This document shows, piece by piece, positions 48,163 to 56,380 of a stretch of 64,000 bases of DNA. Source of the DNA: an uncultured Prevotellaceae bacterium. Its GTDB lineage: Bacteria > Bacteroidota > Bacteroidia > Bacteroidales > Muribaculaceae. Below the pieces are notes generated by a model that ran no database searches, was not told the DNA's origin, and saw only the letters and a list, made by a program, of their open reading frames with translations. Position 1 is the stretch's first letter. Each line of letters starts with the position of its first letter. The stretch is taken from positions 99,945 to 163,944 of the forward strand of contig CAMZFV010000002.1 in NCBI GenBank assembly GCA_947306175.1, given 5' to 3'. The position numbers and the translations under genes were made by a program.

Positions 48163-48183
48163 TAGTTTAATTAGCGTAATTCG
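48163..48183. repeat. second copy of the shared leader element
   Basis: Twenty of 21 bases match 43901-43921 (TAGTTTAATTAGCG then T or C, then AATTCG). Here it lies nine bases before the SGNH hydrolase start. The bases upstream (AACGGCTGATTTGACTGATT) resemble the tandem repeat at 55180. Confidence 0.75.
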
Positions 48184-48192
48184 TAGTTTACT

Positions 48193-48846
48193 ATGAGAAG
48201 ATTAGCATTATTGGCGGTGGTTGGGCTGATGTGCCTCACCGCTGTGGCCCAGGCCAACCAGGACCCTTACTACGCTCGACGGGCAACGCTCTTTGATGAG
48301 TTGCCCATCGGGATGAAGGACATCGTCATGCTGGGCAATAGCCTCACGGATGGCTGCGAGTTCAACGAGTTGCTGGGTAACCGCCACATCAAGAACCGCG
48401 GCATCGTGGGCGACATCGTGCAGGGCCTGATTGACCGCATCGATCCCATCATCAAGGGACAACCCAAGAAACTGTTCATCATGAGCGGTGTTAACGACAT
48501 TTCGCATGGTGTCACCGCCGACAGCATCGCCCGTGTGACGGAAAAGCTTATTGTCATGGTCAAGCAAGGTTCGCCACGTACCAAAATCTACCTGCAGAGC
48601 CTCTTGCCTTTTAACAACGATGTGCGGGAGTGGAAGTTGCTCAAGGACCGTGATCACGTTGTTGTCGAGGCTAATATCCTGCTTGAACAAGTGGCTCGTC
48701 GCCAGGGTGTTACTTGGATCAACCTATATCCCTTGTTTGCTGATGAGAACGGTCATCTGCGTGCCGATCTCACCAACGACGGCCTCCACCTCATGGGCAA
48801 GGGTTACCTCATCTGGCGCGACGCCATCCGCCATTACGTCAAGTAG
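48193..48846 (+). CDS. exported SGNH (GDSL-like) hydrolase
   Basis: 217 residues with a signal peptide (to about residue 19, TAVAQ). SGNH blocks are GNSLTDG with S50, the glycine of NRGIVGD, GVNDI with N101, and DGLHL with D196 and H199. Family members are esterases or deacetylases of lipids and sugars. Its place after the MurNAc genes suggests removal of acyl groups from wall sugars, which is inference. Confidence 0.83.
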   Translation: MRRLALLAVVGLMCLTAVAQANQDPYYARRATLFDELPIGMKDIVMLGNSLTDGCEFNELLGNRHIKNRGIVGDIVQGLIDRIDPIIKGQPKKLFIMSGVNDISHGVTADSIARVTEKLIVMVKQGSPRTKIYLQSLLPFNNDVREWKLLKDRDHVVVEANILLEQVARRQGVTWINLYPLFADENGHLRADLTNDGLHLMGKGYLIWRDAIRHYVK

Positions 48847-48865
48847 CCTATCCTGAATAATCACA

Positions 48866-48906
48866 AAGGGTCGCAGCAGGATTATACCTGTAAGCGACCT
48901 TTTTTC
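48866..48906 (+). terminator. intrinsic terminator of the salvage cluster
   Basis: GGTCGC (48869-48874) pairs with GCGACC (48894-48899), and inside CAGG (48877-48880) pairs with CCTG (48887-48890); the run TTTTTT follows. It lies 23 bases past the SGNH hydrolase stop. Confidence 0.82.
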
Positions 48907-48927
48907 GTGTCAATTATCATGATAAAC

Positions 48928-48958
48928 TTGCACAACTCATCAAAAATACGTAATTTTG
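48928..48958 (+). promoter_or_regulatory. promoter of the polysaccharide locus
   Basis: TTG (48928-48930), 20 bases, then TAATTTTG (48951-48958), a TAnnTTTG match. The predicted start is near 48965, giving a leader of about 218 bases. Confidence 0.6.
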
Positions 48959-49182
48959 CCATTTAATGTGGTGGTCAAGTTCGTCCAGGCACTGCCCTGC
49001 AACAGGTGCCGCCACAAGACATACAACAGGTAACTCGCTGATAATGACTACTGCGATAGTGTCCGCAGCATTACCCGCTCTCCATCCGTCCACCGCCGCC
49101 CCCAGCCCCGGTGACCCTTTTTGTTGTCTTTGAACTGTTGCAGATGCCTCTGGCTTGCGACACATAACCAAAAGTTGTATTT
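48959..49182 (+). promoter_or_regulatory. long untranslated leader of the polysaccharide locus
   Basis: No convincing gene on either strand. The stretch is C-rich in its second half and ends CCAAAAGTTGTATTT before the start codon. The C-rich part followed by GACCCTTTTTG could be an attenuator-like element. A long leader before a capsule operon could be the site of antitermination control. Confidence 0.4.
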
Positions 49183-50295
49183 ATGGACAAAAACATCATC
49201 ACTGTAACCTCACCGCTGCTGCCCAATCTTGATGAGTTTCATCAGATGCTTCAGGATATATGGGACAGCAAGTGGGTGACCAATAACGGCGAATTTCATA
49301 AGAGGTTTGAAGCCGCCCTATGCGAGTATCTCAAGGTGCCCTATGTCAGTGTGTTCACTAACGGCACTTTGCCGCTCATCACGGCACTGCAGGCGTTGAA
49401 CATCAGCGGGGAAGTGATTACCACCCCTTACAGCTTTGTGGCGACCACTCACTCGTTGTGGTGGAATGGCATCAAGCCCGTATTTGTCGATATAGACCTG
49501 GCGACGGGTGGCATTGATCCGGATAGGATTGAGTCGGCCATCACACCGCGCACGACTGCCATCATGCCCGTGCATGTGTATGGAAAGCCGTGCCGCACTA
49601 AAGAGATTCAGGCGATTGCCGACAAGTATGGTCTGCGGGTCATCTATGATGCGGCCCATGCGTTCGGCATTGAGGTGGACGGCAAGAGTATCCTTGAGGA
49701 AGGTGACATGTCCACATTGAGTTTCCACGGTACGAAGGTCTTTGGTACGGCCGAGGGTGGGGCGCTCGTCGTGCACGACGCCAAGATGAAAGAGCGCATC
49801 GACTATCTCAAGAACTTCGGGTTCGCTGGCGAAACCGAGGTCGTTGCACCGGGCATTAACGGCAAGATGGACGAGATGAGGGCAGCCTTCGGTCTGCTCA
49901 ACCTGGGTCAGGTGGACGCTGCCATCGAGGCACGCCATCAGGTTGCCATCCGTTACCGCGAGGTGCTGCGTCCCGTCGAGGGAATCACCTTCTGGGACGA
50001 TATGCCAGGCGTGCGCCACAACTACGGCTATTTCCCCATCTTTGTGGATGCAGAAAAGTACGGCATGACGCGCGATGAACTCTATTTCAAGATGCGTGAG
50101 CAAGGCATTCTCGCACGCCGCTACTTCTATCCGCTTATAAGCAGCTTCTCGACCTACCGAGGCCTGCCCAGCGCCACCCGCGAAAACCTGCCCAACGCAG
50201 CCCGCATGGCCGACACCGTCATCTGCCTCCCCATCCACCACGAACTCACCGCCGCCGACCAACAACGCGTCATCGACGTGGTCTTGAAAAGATAA
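49183..50295 (+). CDS. DegT/DnrJ/EryC1-type sugar aminotransferase
   Basis: 370 residues, PLP-dependent. The cofactor lysine is K185 in SFHGTKVFGTAEGG, a form close to the VioA/FdtB group (SFHATKVF), and YDAAHAFG at about residues 155-162 holds the aspartate that contacts the PLP ring. It should aminate a keto nucleotide sugar for a surface polysaccharide. It is GC-rich like the chromosome to its left. Five bases separate it from the first ATP-grasp gene. Confidence 0.88.
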   Translation: MDKNIITVTSPLLPNLDEFHQMLQDIWDSKWVTNNGEFHKRFEAALCEYLKVPYVSVFTNGTLPLITALQALNISGEVITTPYSFVATTHSLWWNGIKPVFVDIDLATGGIDPDRIESAITPRTTAIMPVHVYGKPCRTKEIQAIADKYGLRVIYDAAHAFGIEVDGKSILEEGDMSTLSFHGTKVFGTAEGGALVVHDAKMKERIDYLKNFGFAGETEVVAPGINGKMDEMRAAFGLLNLGQVDAAIEARHQVAIRYREVLRPVEGITFWDDMPGVRHNYGYFPIFVDAEKYGMTRDELYFKMREQGILARRYFYPLISSFSTYRGLPSATRENLPNAARMADTVICLPIHHELTAADQQRVIDVVLKR

Positions 50296-50300
50296 ATCTC

Positions 50301-51518
50301 ATGGCCCAGACGAAGAAGAAACTCATGCTGCTGGGTGGCCTGCGCTACCTGTTGCCAGTCATCGAGGCTGCGCATCGCCATGATATCCATGTGATTACAG
50401 TGGACTATCTGCCTGATAATATTGCCCACAAGTATAGCGACGAGTATCACAACGTGAGCATCATTGACAAGGAGGCAGTGCTTGAACTCGCACAGCAGTT
50501 GCAGATTGATGGTATCATGTCCTTTGCCGTGGATCCTGGCGTTGTAGCGGCCGCTTATACGGCTGAGAAGATGGGTCTGCCGTTCCAGTGCAGCTATGAG
50601 GCCGCTTGCATTCTGCAGGACAAGTCGCGTTTCCGCAAGTTCCTGGCAGACAACGGCTTTAATGTGCCTAATGCGCGCGGCTATAACGAGGGCGACGACG
50701 CCTTGAAGGATGTTGACTATTTCAACTGGCCCGTCATCGTTAAGCCCGTTGACAGCGCCGGCAGTAAGGGTGTCACTCGCGTAGATAACCCCGCCGACCT
50801 CCCCGCCGCCATCGTTCACGCCCTCGACTGCTCCCCCTCCCGCCACTTCATCATCGAAGACTTCCTAGAGAAAGAAGGTTCCTCTTCTGATACAGACAGT
50901 TTTTCAGTTGATGGAAATCTGGTGTTTTGCACCTTCAATAACCAATATTTTGATGAGGATGCAGAAAATGAATATACACCTGCAGCATATAGCTGGCCTT
51001 CATCTATGTCACAATGGGCACAAGATGAATTGCGGTCAGAACTCCAACGCCTAGTATCGTTGTTGGATATGAAGACAGGTCTCTACAATATTGAGACTCG
51101 CTTGTGTGCTAATGGCAAGGCATATATCATGGAGGTATCTCCACGTGCAGGCGGAAATCGTCTTGCTGAAATGTTGAAATATGTCACGGGTGAGGACATT
51201 ATCGAACGTGCCACTCTGGCAGCAGTGGGAGAAGAATTCCTTCCTATCGTAAAAGGTGCCGACCAGACCAAACAACATATCGTAGAAATCATCCTTCATG
51301 CAAACCAGTCTGGTACTTTTTCTCATTTGGAAATTGCTCCAGAATTGAAGCCAATAGTTATCGAAGAAGATTTGTGGATTAAATCGGGCACTAAAGTCGA
51401 AGCCTTTACTGGGGCCAATATGGCAATAGGAACACTGGCGTTAAAGGCAAATTCCCATGAGGATGTGAGTCGAATCATTCAGCAAGTCAAACATTCCGTA
51501 AGGGTTGTAGTATTGTGA
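50301..51518 (+). CDS. ATP-grasp ligase, compositionally chimeric gene
   Basis: 405 residues. An N-terminal Rossmann-like preATP-grasp domain (LMLLGGLRYLLPVIEAA) leads into an ATP-grasp domain with VIVKPVDSAGSKGV (about residues 145-158) and the metal-binding region IMEVSPRAGGNRL near residue 275. Such enzymes join a carboxylate to an amine or similar nucleophile. Up to about 50,875 the DNA is GC-rich with many C-ended codons; from about 50,880 it is AT-rich. The protein is nevertheless complete. Confidence 0.82.
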   Translation: MAQTKKKLMLLGGLRYLLPVIEAAHRHDIHVITVDYLPDNIAHKYSDEYHNVSIIDKEAVLELAQQLQIDGIMSFAVDPGVVAAAYTAEKMGLPFQCSYEAACILQDKSRFRKFLADNGFNVPNARGYNEGDDALKDVDYFNWPVIVKPVDSAGSKGVTRVDNPADLPAAIVHALDCSPSRHFIIEDFLEKEGSSSDTDSFSVDGNLVFCTFNNQYFDEDAENEYTPAAYSWPSSMSQWAQDELRSELQRLVSLLDMKTGLYNIETRLCANGKAYIMEVSPRAGGNRLAEMLKYVTGEDIIERATLAAVGEEFLPIVKGADQTKQHIVEIILHANQSGTFSHLEIAPELKPIVIEEDLWIKSGTKVEAFTGANMAIGTLALKANSHEDVSRIIQQVKHSVRVVVL

Positions 51519-51560
51519 CGGATAAACAGAATCCATTTGATGCGTAGTTTGAATTGTTAG

Positions 51561-52670
51561 ATGGGTAAAAAGCTAGCTATTATTGGCGCTTCTATTGGAC
51601 AGTACCCTCTTTGTGAAAAGGCGAAAGAGTTGGGTCTTGAAACATTCTGTTTTGCTTGGAAGGAAGGTGCAATATGCAAAAGTATTGTTGATCATTTCTA
51701 TCCAATATCTATCTTTGAAATGGATAGAATTGTTGAGAGATGTAAGACAATAGGGGTCGATGGAGTTGTCTCAAATGCATCTGATAGCACGGCAGAGGTT
51801 GTGGCATATGTTGCTGAAAAGCTTCATCTCAATGGAACACCATACAAAACGCTAAAGTCTCTACAAAATAAATACTATGTCCGTGGCTTGTCAGATTCTA
51901 TTGAAGGACTTGACTCTCCTTGCCATTATAAGTTTGAAGGTTTGGACCAAAATATTTATCCCTGTGTGGTAAAGCCATGTGAAGGAAGAAGTAAAAAAGG
52001 CGTTTGTTTCGTTCGTGATAAATTTAGTTTTAATACCGCAATTACATATGCTTCTGAAGATAATAGTTCTGGCATTATCATTGAAGAATATATAGAAGGT
52101 AAGGAACTATCAATTGAAAGTATCTCTTTCCATGGCAGGCATTACATAATTCAGATTACAGATAAAGATAGCTCTTCTGCACCTCATTTTGTAGAACTGG
52201 GTCATCATCAGCCTGCTGATATTACTGCTGCAATTTTGTGTAAGATAGAGCAGGTAATACCTGAGTTGCTAACCGCAATTGGATATACTGATGGAGCCTC
52301 ACATGTGGAAGTTAAATACAAAGGGGACCAATTGTATCTAATTGAAGCAAACCTTAGAGGTGGAGGTGATGAAATCTCTAATAAACTTGTTTTTATGAGC
52401 TCGGGCATTGATTACCTTAAGTGTATCATTGACGTTGCCTTGAATCAATTTGTAGAGCCTGTTAGGATTTCAGAACCATGTTATGCGGGTATCTATTATT
52501 TGACAAAACAGACGTCAAACTTATTGCCCTTTTTTGAAGATGCGGAAGGAAAGGATTGGCTAGTGGAAAAGAAGGTATATTCGACAGACTTAAAAGAAAG
52601 CCACTCAAATTATGAGAGAAATGGATATTTGATATATAGGTCAAATTACAAAGTAAAACCAAATATGTAA
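51561..52670 (+). CDS. second ATP-grasp ligase
   Basis: 369 residues, same architecture as the preceding gene but low sequence similarity. The start LAIIGASIGQYPLCEKAKEL is the preATP-grasp domain; VVKPCEGRSKKGVCFVRD is the nucleotide loop and LYLIEANLRGGGDEIS the metal site. The DNA is AT-rich. Two tandem ATP-grasp enzymes next to a sugar aminotransferase suggest attachment of amino acids or other acids to an amino sugar. Four bases separate it from the epimerase gene. Confidence 0.8.
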   Translation: MGKKLAIIGASIGQYPLCEKAKELGLETFCFAWKEGAICKSIVDHFYPISIFEMDRIVERCKTIGVDGVVSNASDSTAEVVAYVAEKLHLNGTPYKTLKSLQNKYYVRGLSDSIEGLDSPCHYKFEGLDQNIYPCVVKPCEGRSKKGVCFVRDKFSFNTAITYASEDNSSGIIIEEYIEGKELSIESISFHGRHYIIQITDKDSSSAPHFVELGHHQPADITAAILCKIEQVIPELLTAIGYTDGASHVEVKYKGDQLYLIEANLRGGGDEISNKLVFMSSGIDYLKCIIDVALNQFVEPVRISEPCYAGIYYLTKQTSNLLPFFEDAEGKDWLVEKKVYSTDLKESHSNYERNGYLIYRSNYKVKPNM

Positions 52671-52674
52671 ATCT

Positions 52675-53721
52675 ATGGATAAAACAATAATTGTATTTGG
52701 CGCAACAGGCAATCTTGGCGCCCATATATCCACCCACTTGAAGAGTATAGGTTATAATGTTATTGCTGTTGGTCATCGGCAAAACGAAAACGGCTTTTTT
52801 GCTGATTTAGGTATGTCATACTATTCAGTAGATATTGCTAAGGCGGAAGATTTTGACAAATTGCCTCAAAAAGATATATATGCTGTTGTGCATTTCGCTG
52901 GAATGCTACCCGCTGTTATGGAAGGATTTGATGGTTCTAGCTACGTGCAGTCTATTATTCAGGGCACTCTCAATATTTTAGAGTATACCCGCAAAGTGAA
53001 TGCTGACAGGATTTTGTTTCCACAAACACTTTTTGATATAAGTTATTTATTCGGAACCAAAGTTCCTATTCCTGCTGATTCTCTACGAAAAGTCCCCCAG
53101 GGTGATCATTGGTTATATGTAATAGCTAAGAATGCAGCAGTTGATATGATAGAGCATTATTATCATGAATATGGTATTAGGAGATTTGTGATTCGTTTGT
53201 CGAGGATTTATTTATATCATCCAAATCCATATACTTTCACAGATGGGAAAAAAGTATTGGTTTCAGATAGATATTTGATTTATCGAGCTATGCAGGGAGC
53301 TGATATAGAATTGTGGGGAGATCCGAACCGTCTTCTTGAGACGATTTGTATAAAAGATTTCTTGCAGATTATAGAAAAAGCTATTTCTGCTGATGTTGAA
53401 GGTGGTATTTATAATGTTGGTAGTGGAGGAAGCACTTTGAAGGAACGTATTGAAGGTATTGTTGATGTCTTTAGTCCCAAAGATCACCCCTCTCGTATTA
53501 TCTTTAAGCCTGAAAAACGATGTGCTCAACAGTTTGTTCTGGATATCCGGAAAACAGTGAATGAACTTGGATATGAACCTAAATACTCATGGCATGACTA
53601 TCTACTTGACTTCAAGCAAGAGATGGAGCAACAACGTTTTTCAAAGATTTGGGGCAAAGAAGAGGATTATATTTCACAAAAAGAAATAAAGCAACTAGTA
53701 TCTGACGATGTAAAGCATTAG
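52675..53721 (+). CDS. NAD-dependent epimerase/dehydratase
   Basis: 348 residues, extended short-chain dehydrogenase. GATGNLG (9-15) binds the dinucleotide, and Y148/K152 (YVIAK) are the catalytic pair. The substrate is probably a nucleotide sugar; the residues around the active site (PQTLFDISYLFG) differ from common families, so no specific reaction is assigned. AT-rich. Confidence 0.8.
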   Translation: MDKTIIVFGATGNLGAHISTHLKSIGYNVIAVGHRQNENGFFADLGMSYYSVDIAKAEDFDKLPQKDIYAVVHFAGMLPAVMEGFDGSSYVQSIIQGTLNILEYTRKVNADRILFPQTLFDISYLFGTKVPIPADSLRKVPQGDHWLYVIAKNAAVDMIEHYYHEYGIRRFVIRLSRIYLYHPNPYTFTDGKKVLVSDRYLIYRAMQGADIELWGDPNRLLETICIKDFLQIIEKAISADVEGGIYNVGSGGSTLKERIEGIVDVFSPKDHPSRIIFKPEKRCAQQFVLDIRKTVNELGYEPKYSWHDYLLDFKQEMEQQRFSKIWGKEEDYISQKEIKQLVSDDVKH

Positions 53722-53727
53722 AACTAG

Positions 53728-55161
53728 ATGCCTGAATCGTTAAAGAGAAAGACAGTAAAGGGCGTAGCATGGACATCACTGAATCAAGTGGTGAGTCTGG
53801 GCTTTGGCTTTGTGATTGGGGTGATACTCGCCCGATTACTTAGCCCAAGCGACTATGGCATGTTGGCTATGATAGCAGTGTTTAATGCTATCGCTATGAC
53901 TTTTGTGAACAGCGGTTTTGGCAATGCTCTTATTAGAAAACCAGATTTGACTGAGGATGATAATACAACGGCATTCAGCTTCAATATAGTTGTTGCCATT
54001 GTAATGGTGGGCATCATTTGGTTGATTGCGCCTTGGGTTGCGAAGTTCTATGACAAACCGATATTGTCATTATTGTTGCGTGTCGAGGGACTCCTACTCA
54101 TTGTTTCATCTCTAAAAATTGTCCAGAATACTCAACTCTCTCGTGCGCTGAATTTTAAAGCTAAGATGATCATCAACGTGACCTCTCAGGCCGTCGCAGG
54201 AGTGATAGCCATTATGGCGGCATATCGAGGCTTTGGGGTGTGGTCATTAGTGATTCAGCATTTCGTGAGTGGTTTTACAAGTTTGATATTATTGTGGATG
54301 ATGTCACCTTGGCGCCCACGAGGCAGGTGGAATAAGGCCTCTTTTAGTTACCTATGGGGTTATGGCTCGAAGTTGTTAGCTTCAGGCTTGCTGGATACCA
54401 TCTATAGCAATATATATCCCATAGTTATCGGTAAGTTTTACCCAGCGGCTGACTTGGGACAATACACTAGGGCAAAGGGGTATGCTGATTTGCCATCGCA
54501 AGGTTTGACAAGTGTTTTACAACAAGTGACGTTTCCGGTATTGAGCCAGATTCAAGAGGATACCGAGCGTTTGGCCAATAGTTACCGTCGTATGCTGCGT
54601 TTTACGGTATTTATCGTATTCCCCATCATGATAGGGATGGCGACGTTAGCTAGTCCGTTGGTAATTGCGCTCGTCACTGACAAGTGGGCGCAGTGTGTGC
54701 CCTATTTACAGGTAATTTGCTTAGCCTCTATGTGGTTTCCAGTTCATGCCATTAATTTGAATTTATTGCAGGTGAAAGGTCGCAGTGACTTGTTCCTAAG
54801 GTTGGAGATTATTAAGAAAGCGATTATAACAATTGCGATATTTATATGTGTGCCATTTGGTATCATAGGTATTTGTATCGGCTCGGTATGTACCTCTCTT
54901 ATCTGCCTAGCTATTAATACTTATTACACGGGCAAGTTGATCCATGTTGGATTTTTCCGTCAAATGATGGATATGACCCCCACATTGATAAACTCGTTAG
55001 CTATGGGCGCCGCCATCTATTTAGTGACCCTGCCAATAGATGGCAATATGATGAAGCTTGCTGTCGGTATTCCTTTGGGCATGGCTTTATATTTGGCGGT
55101 GGCTTGGCTCTTTAAACTGCCAGAACTTCAAGAAGCACATGATATCATCCACCGTCGCTAA
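53728..55161 (+). CDS. polysaccharide flippase of the Wzx/MOP family
   Basis: 477 residues and about fourteen membrane segments. The start KRKTVKGVAWTSLNQVVSLG and ARLLSPSDYGMLAMIAVF are typical of lipopolysaccharide/teichuronic-type flippases (WzxC-like). It should move undecaprenyl-linked repeat units across the inner membrane. Base composition is intermediate, less AT-rich than its neighbours, so it may have a separate history. Confidence 0.88.
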   Translation: MPESLKRKTVKGVAWTSLNQVVSLGFGFVIGVILARLLSPSDYGMLAMIAVFNAIAMTFVNSGFGNALIRKPDLTEDDNTTAFSFNIVVAIVMVGIIWLIAPWVAKFYDKPILSLLLRVEGLLLIVSSLKIVQNTQLSRALNFKAKMIINVTSQAVAGVIAIMAAYRGFGVWSLVIQHFVSGFTSLILLWMMSPWRPRGRWNKASFSYLWGYGSKLLASGLLDTIYSNIYPIVIGKFYPAADLGQYTRAKGYADLPSQGLTSVLQQVTFPVLSQIQEDTERLANSYRRMLRFTVFIVFPIMIGMATLASPLVIALVTDKWAQCVPYLQVICLASMWFPVHAINLNLLQVKGRSDLFLRLEIIKKAIITIAIFICVPFGIIGICIGSVCTSLICLAINTYYTGKLIHVGFFRQMMDMTPTLINSLAMGAAIYLVTLPIDGNMMKLAVGIPLGMALYLAVAWLFKLPELQEAHDIIHRR

Positions 55162-55337
55162 CACATCGGCTAATCATTAAACGGTGAATTTAACGGCTTT
55201 AACGAATTAAAAAACGGCAAATTTAACTGATTTAGCGGATTAATATTTTGCGGAATTCACAGTTATAAAAAGAAGATTTAGCAGTTGATGGTATAATTTG
55301 TAGAATTAACAAAATTAGCTGTTAGAATATTTGAATT
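55162..55337. other. intergenic region with tandem repeats
   Basis: 176 bases without a gene, between the flippase and the first GT2 gene. It contains a 33-base tandem repeat at 55180-55243 and further AATTTAAC/GAATTAAC-like sequence up to 55320. It separates two differently composed blocks of the locus. Confidence 0.6.
55180..55243. repeat. 33-base tandem repeat
   Basis: Two 31-base copies (55180-55210 and 55213-55243) match at about 24 positions; each starts AACGG, holds AATTTAAC and ends ATTAA. Related sequence occurs at 48112-48135. Confidence 0.7.
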
Positions 55338-56303
55338 ATGCAGAAAGATGATCCTTTAGTTTCCATACAATGCCTAGTTTATAATCATGAACGGTTTTTG
55401 AGGCAATGCCTTGACGGCTTTGTTATGCAGCAAACCTCTTTTCAGTTTGAGGCCATTGTCCATGATGACGCCTCGACTGACGGATCTGCCGCCATCATAC
55501 GTGAATATGCTGAAAAGTATCCTGACATTATCAAACCCATTTTCGAAACGGAGAATCAATATAGTAAGCATGATGGATCTATTCGAAAGATTATAGTTGC
55601 TGCTATGCACCCTAATTCAAAATATATAGCTACCTGTGAAGGTGACGACTATTGGACAGACCCTCATAAACTTCAAATCCAAGTCGATTTCCTTGAATCC
55701 CATCCAGACTATGTGATTACAAGTCATGATTTCTCAATATTAGATGATAAAGAGAATGAAATCAAGTCTAATGGCAATGTTCACTATAAGGATTATTATT
55801 TCGATGAAAGGTTTAATGGTTATGAGTATTGTACATTTGATTTTGATGATTCTTTTGGCCGGAGGTTTGCTGCAACGCTTGCAAATGTTTATAGGAAAGA
55901 GGATTACATAAATGATAAAGTAAGGAGTCTATTTCCTCATTTTTTTGATTTTGTTTTATTCTATTTCATCTTAAAAAAAGGAAAATGTGCGCTATTTAGA
56001 AATAATATGGCCACTTATAGAATTCATAATGGTGGAATGTATTCAGGAACCAATACTGAAGTGTGGAATGATAGATGTTTAAATTGTTTATACGTATTAT
56101 ATAAATTAGAAAATGAAAAGCGTTGGTTTCCCAAGATGAATACGCATTTTGTTGATTTATTTTGTTATCTAGCAAAAAGGGGAAGAATAGGTGATTTGTT
56201 AAAAGTCACTTTTAGACATGTAAGAAAAGTTCCAGTTAGTAGCAGCCTGGTTTGTTTTAAGATGATTGTGATGAAAACGATTAAAAAACTGCCTGTTTTT
56301 TAG
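55338..56303 (+). CDS. GT2-family glycosyltransferase
   Basis: 321 residues. LVSIQCLVYNHERFLRQCLD opens the GT-A fold, VHDDASTDGS binds the nucleotide sugar, and CEGDDYW at about residues 100-106 is the DxD-equivalent metal site. The C-terminal part is Lys- and Phe-rich and may touch the membrane. Very AT-rich, especially the second half. Confidence 0.87.
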   Translation: MQKDDPLVSIQCLVYNHERFLRQCLDGFVMQQTSFQFEAIVHDDASTDGSAAIIREYAEKYPDIIKPIFETENQYSKHDGSIRKIIVAAMHPNSKYIATCEGDDYWTDPHKLQIQVDFLESHPDYVITSHDFSILDDKENEIKSNGNVHYKDYYFDERFNGYEYCTFDFDDSFGRRFAATLANVYRKEDYINDKVRSLFPHFFDFVLFYFILKKGKCALFRNNMATYRIHNGGMYSGTNTEVWNDRCLNCLYVLYKLENEKRWFPKMNTHFVDLFCYLAKRGRIGDLLKVTFRHVRKVPVSSSLVCFKMIVMKTIKKLPVF

Positions 56304-56380
56304 GGAGGGCGTAATTGGCCGTGTAAAAAGAGGCGCAAGATGATTTCAATTATGGAAAAGGTTTATTTTAAAGCAGAGTA

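Noticed and set aside
48917..49171. 84-codon minus-strand frame in the polysaccharide leader
   Set aside because: No ribosome site, no recognisable motif, and it lies across the predicted promoter of the opposite strand.
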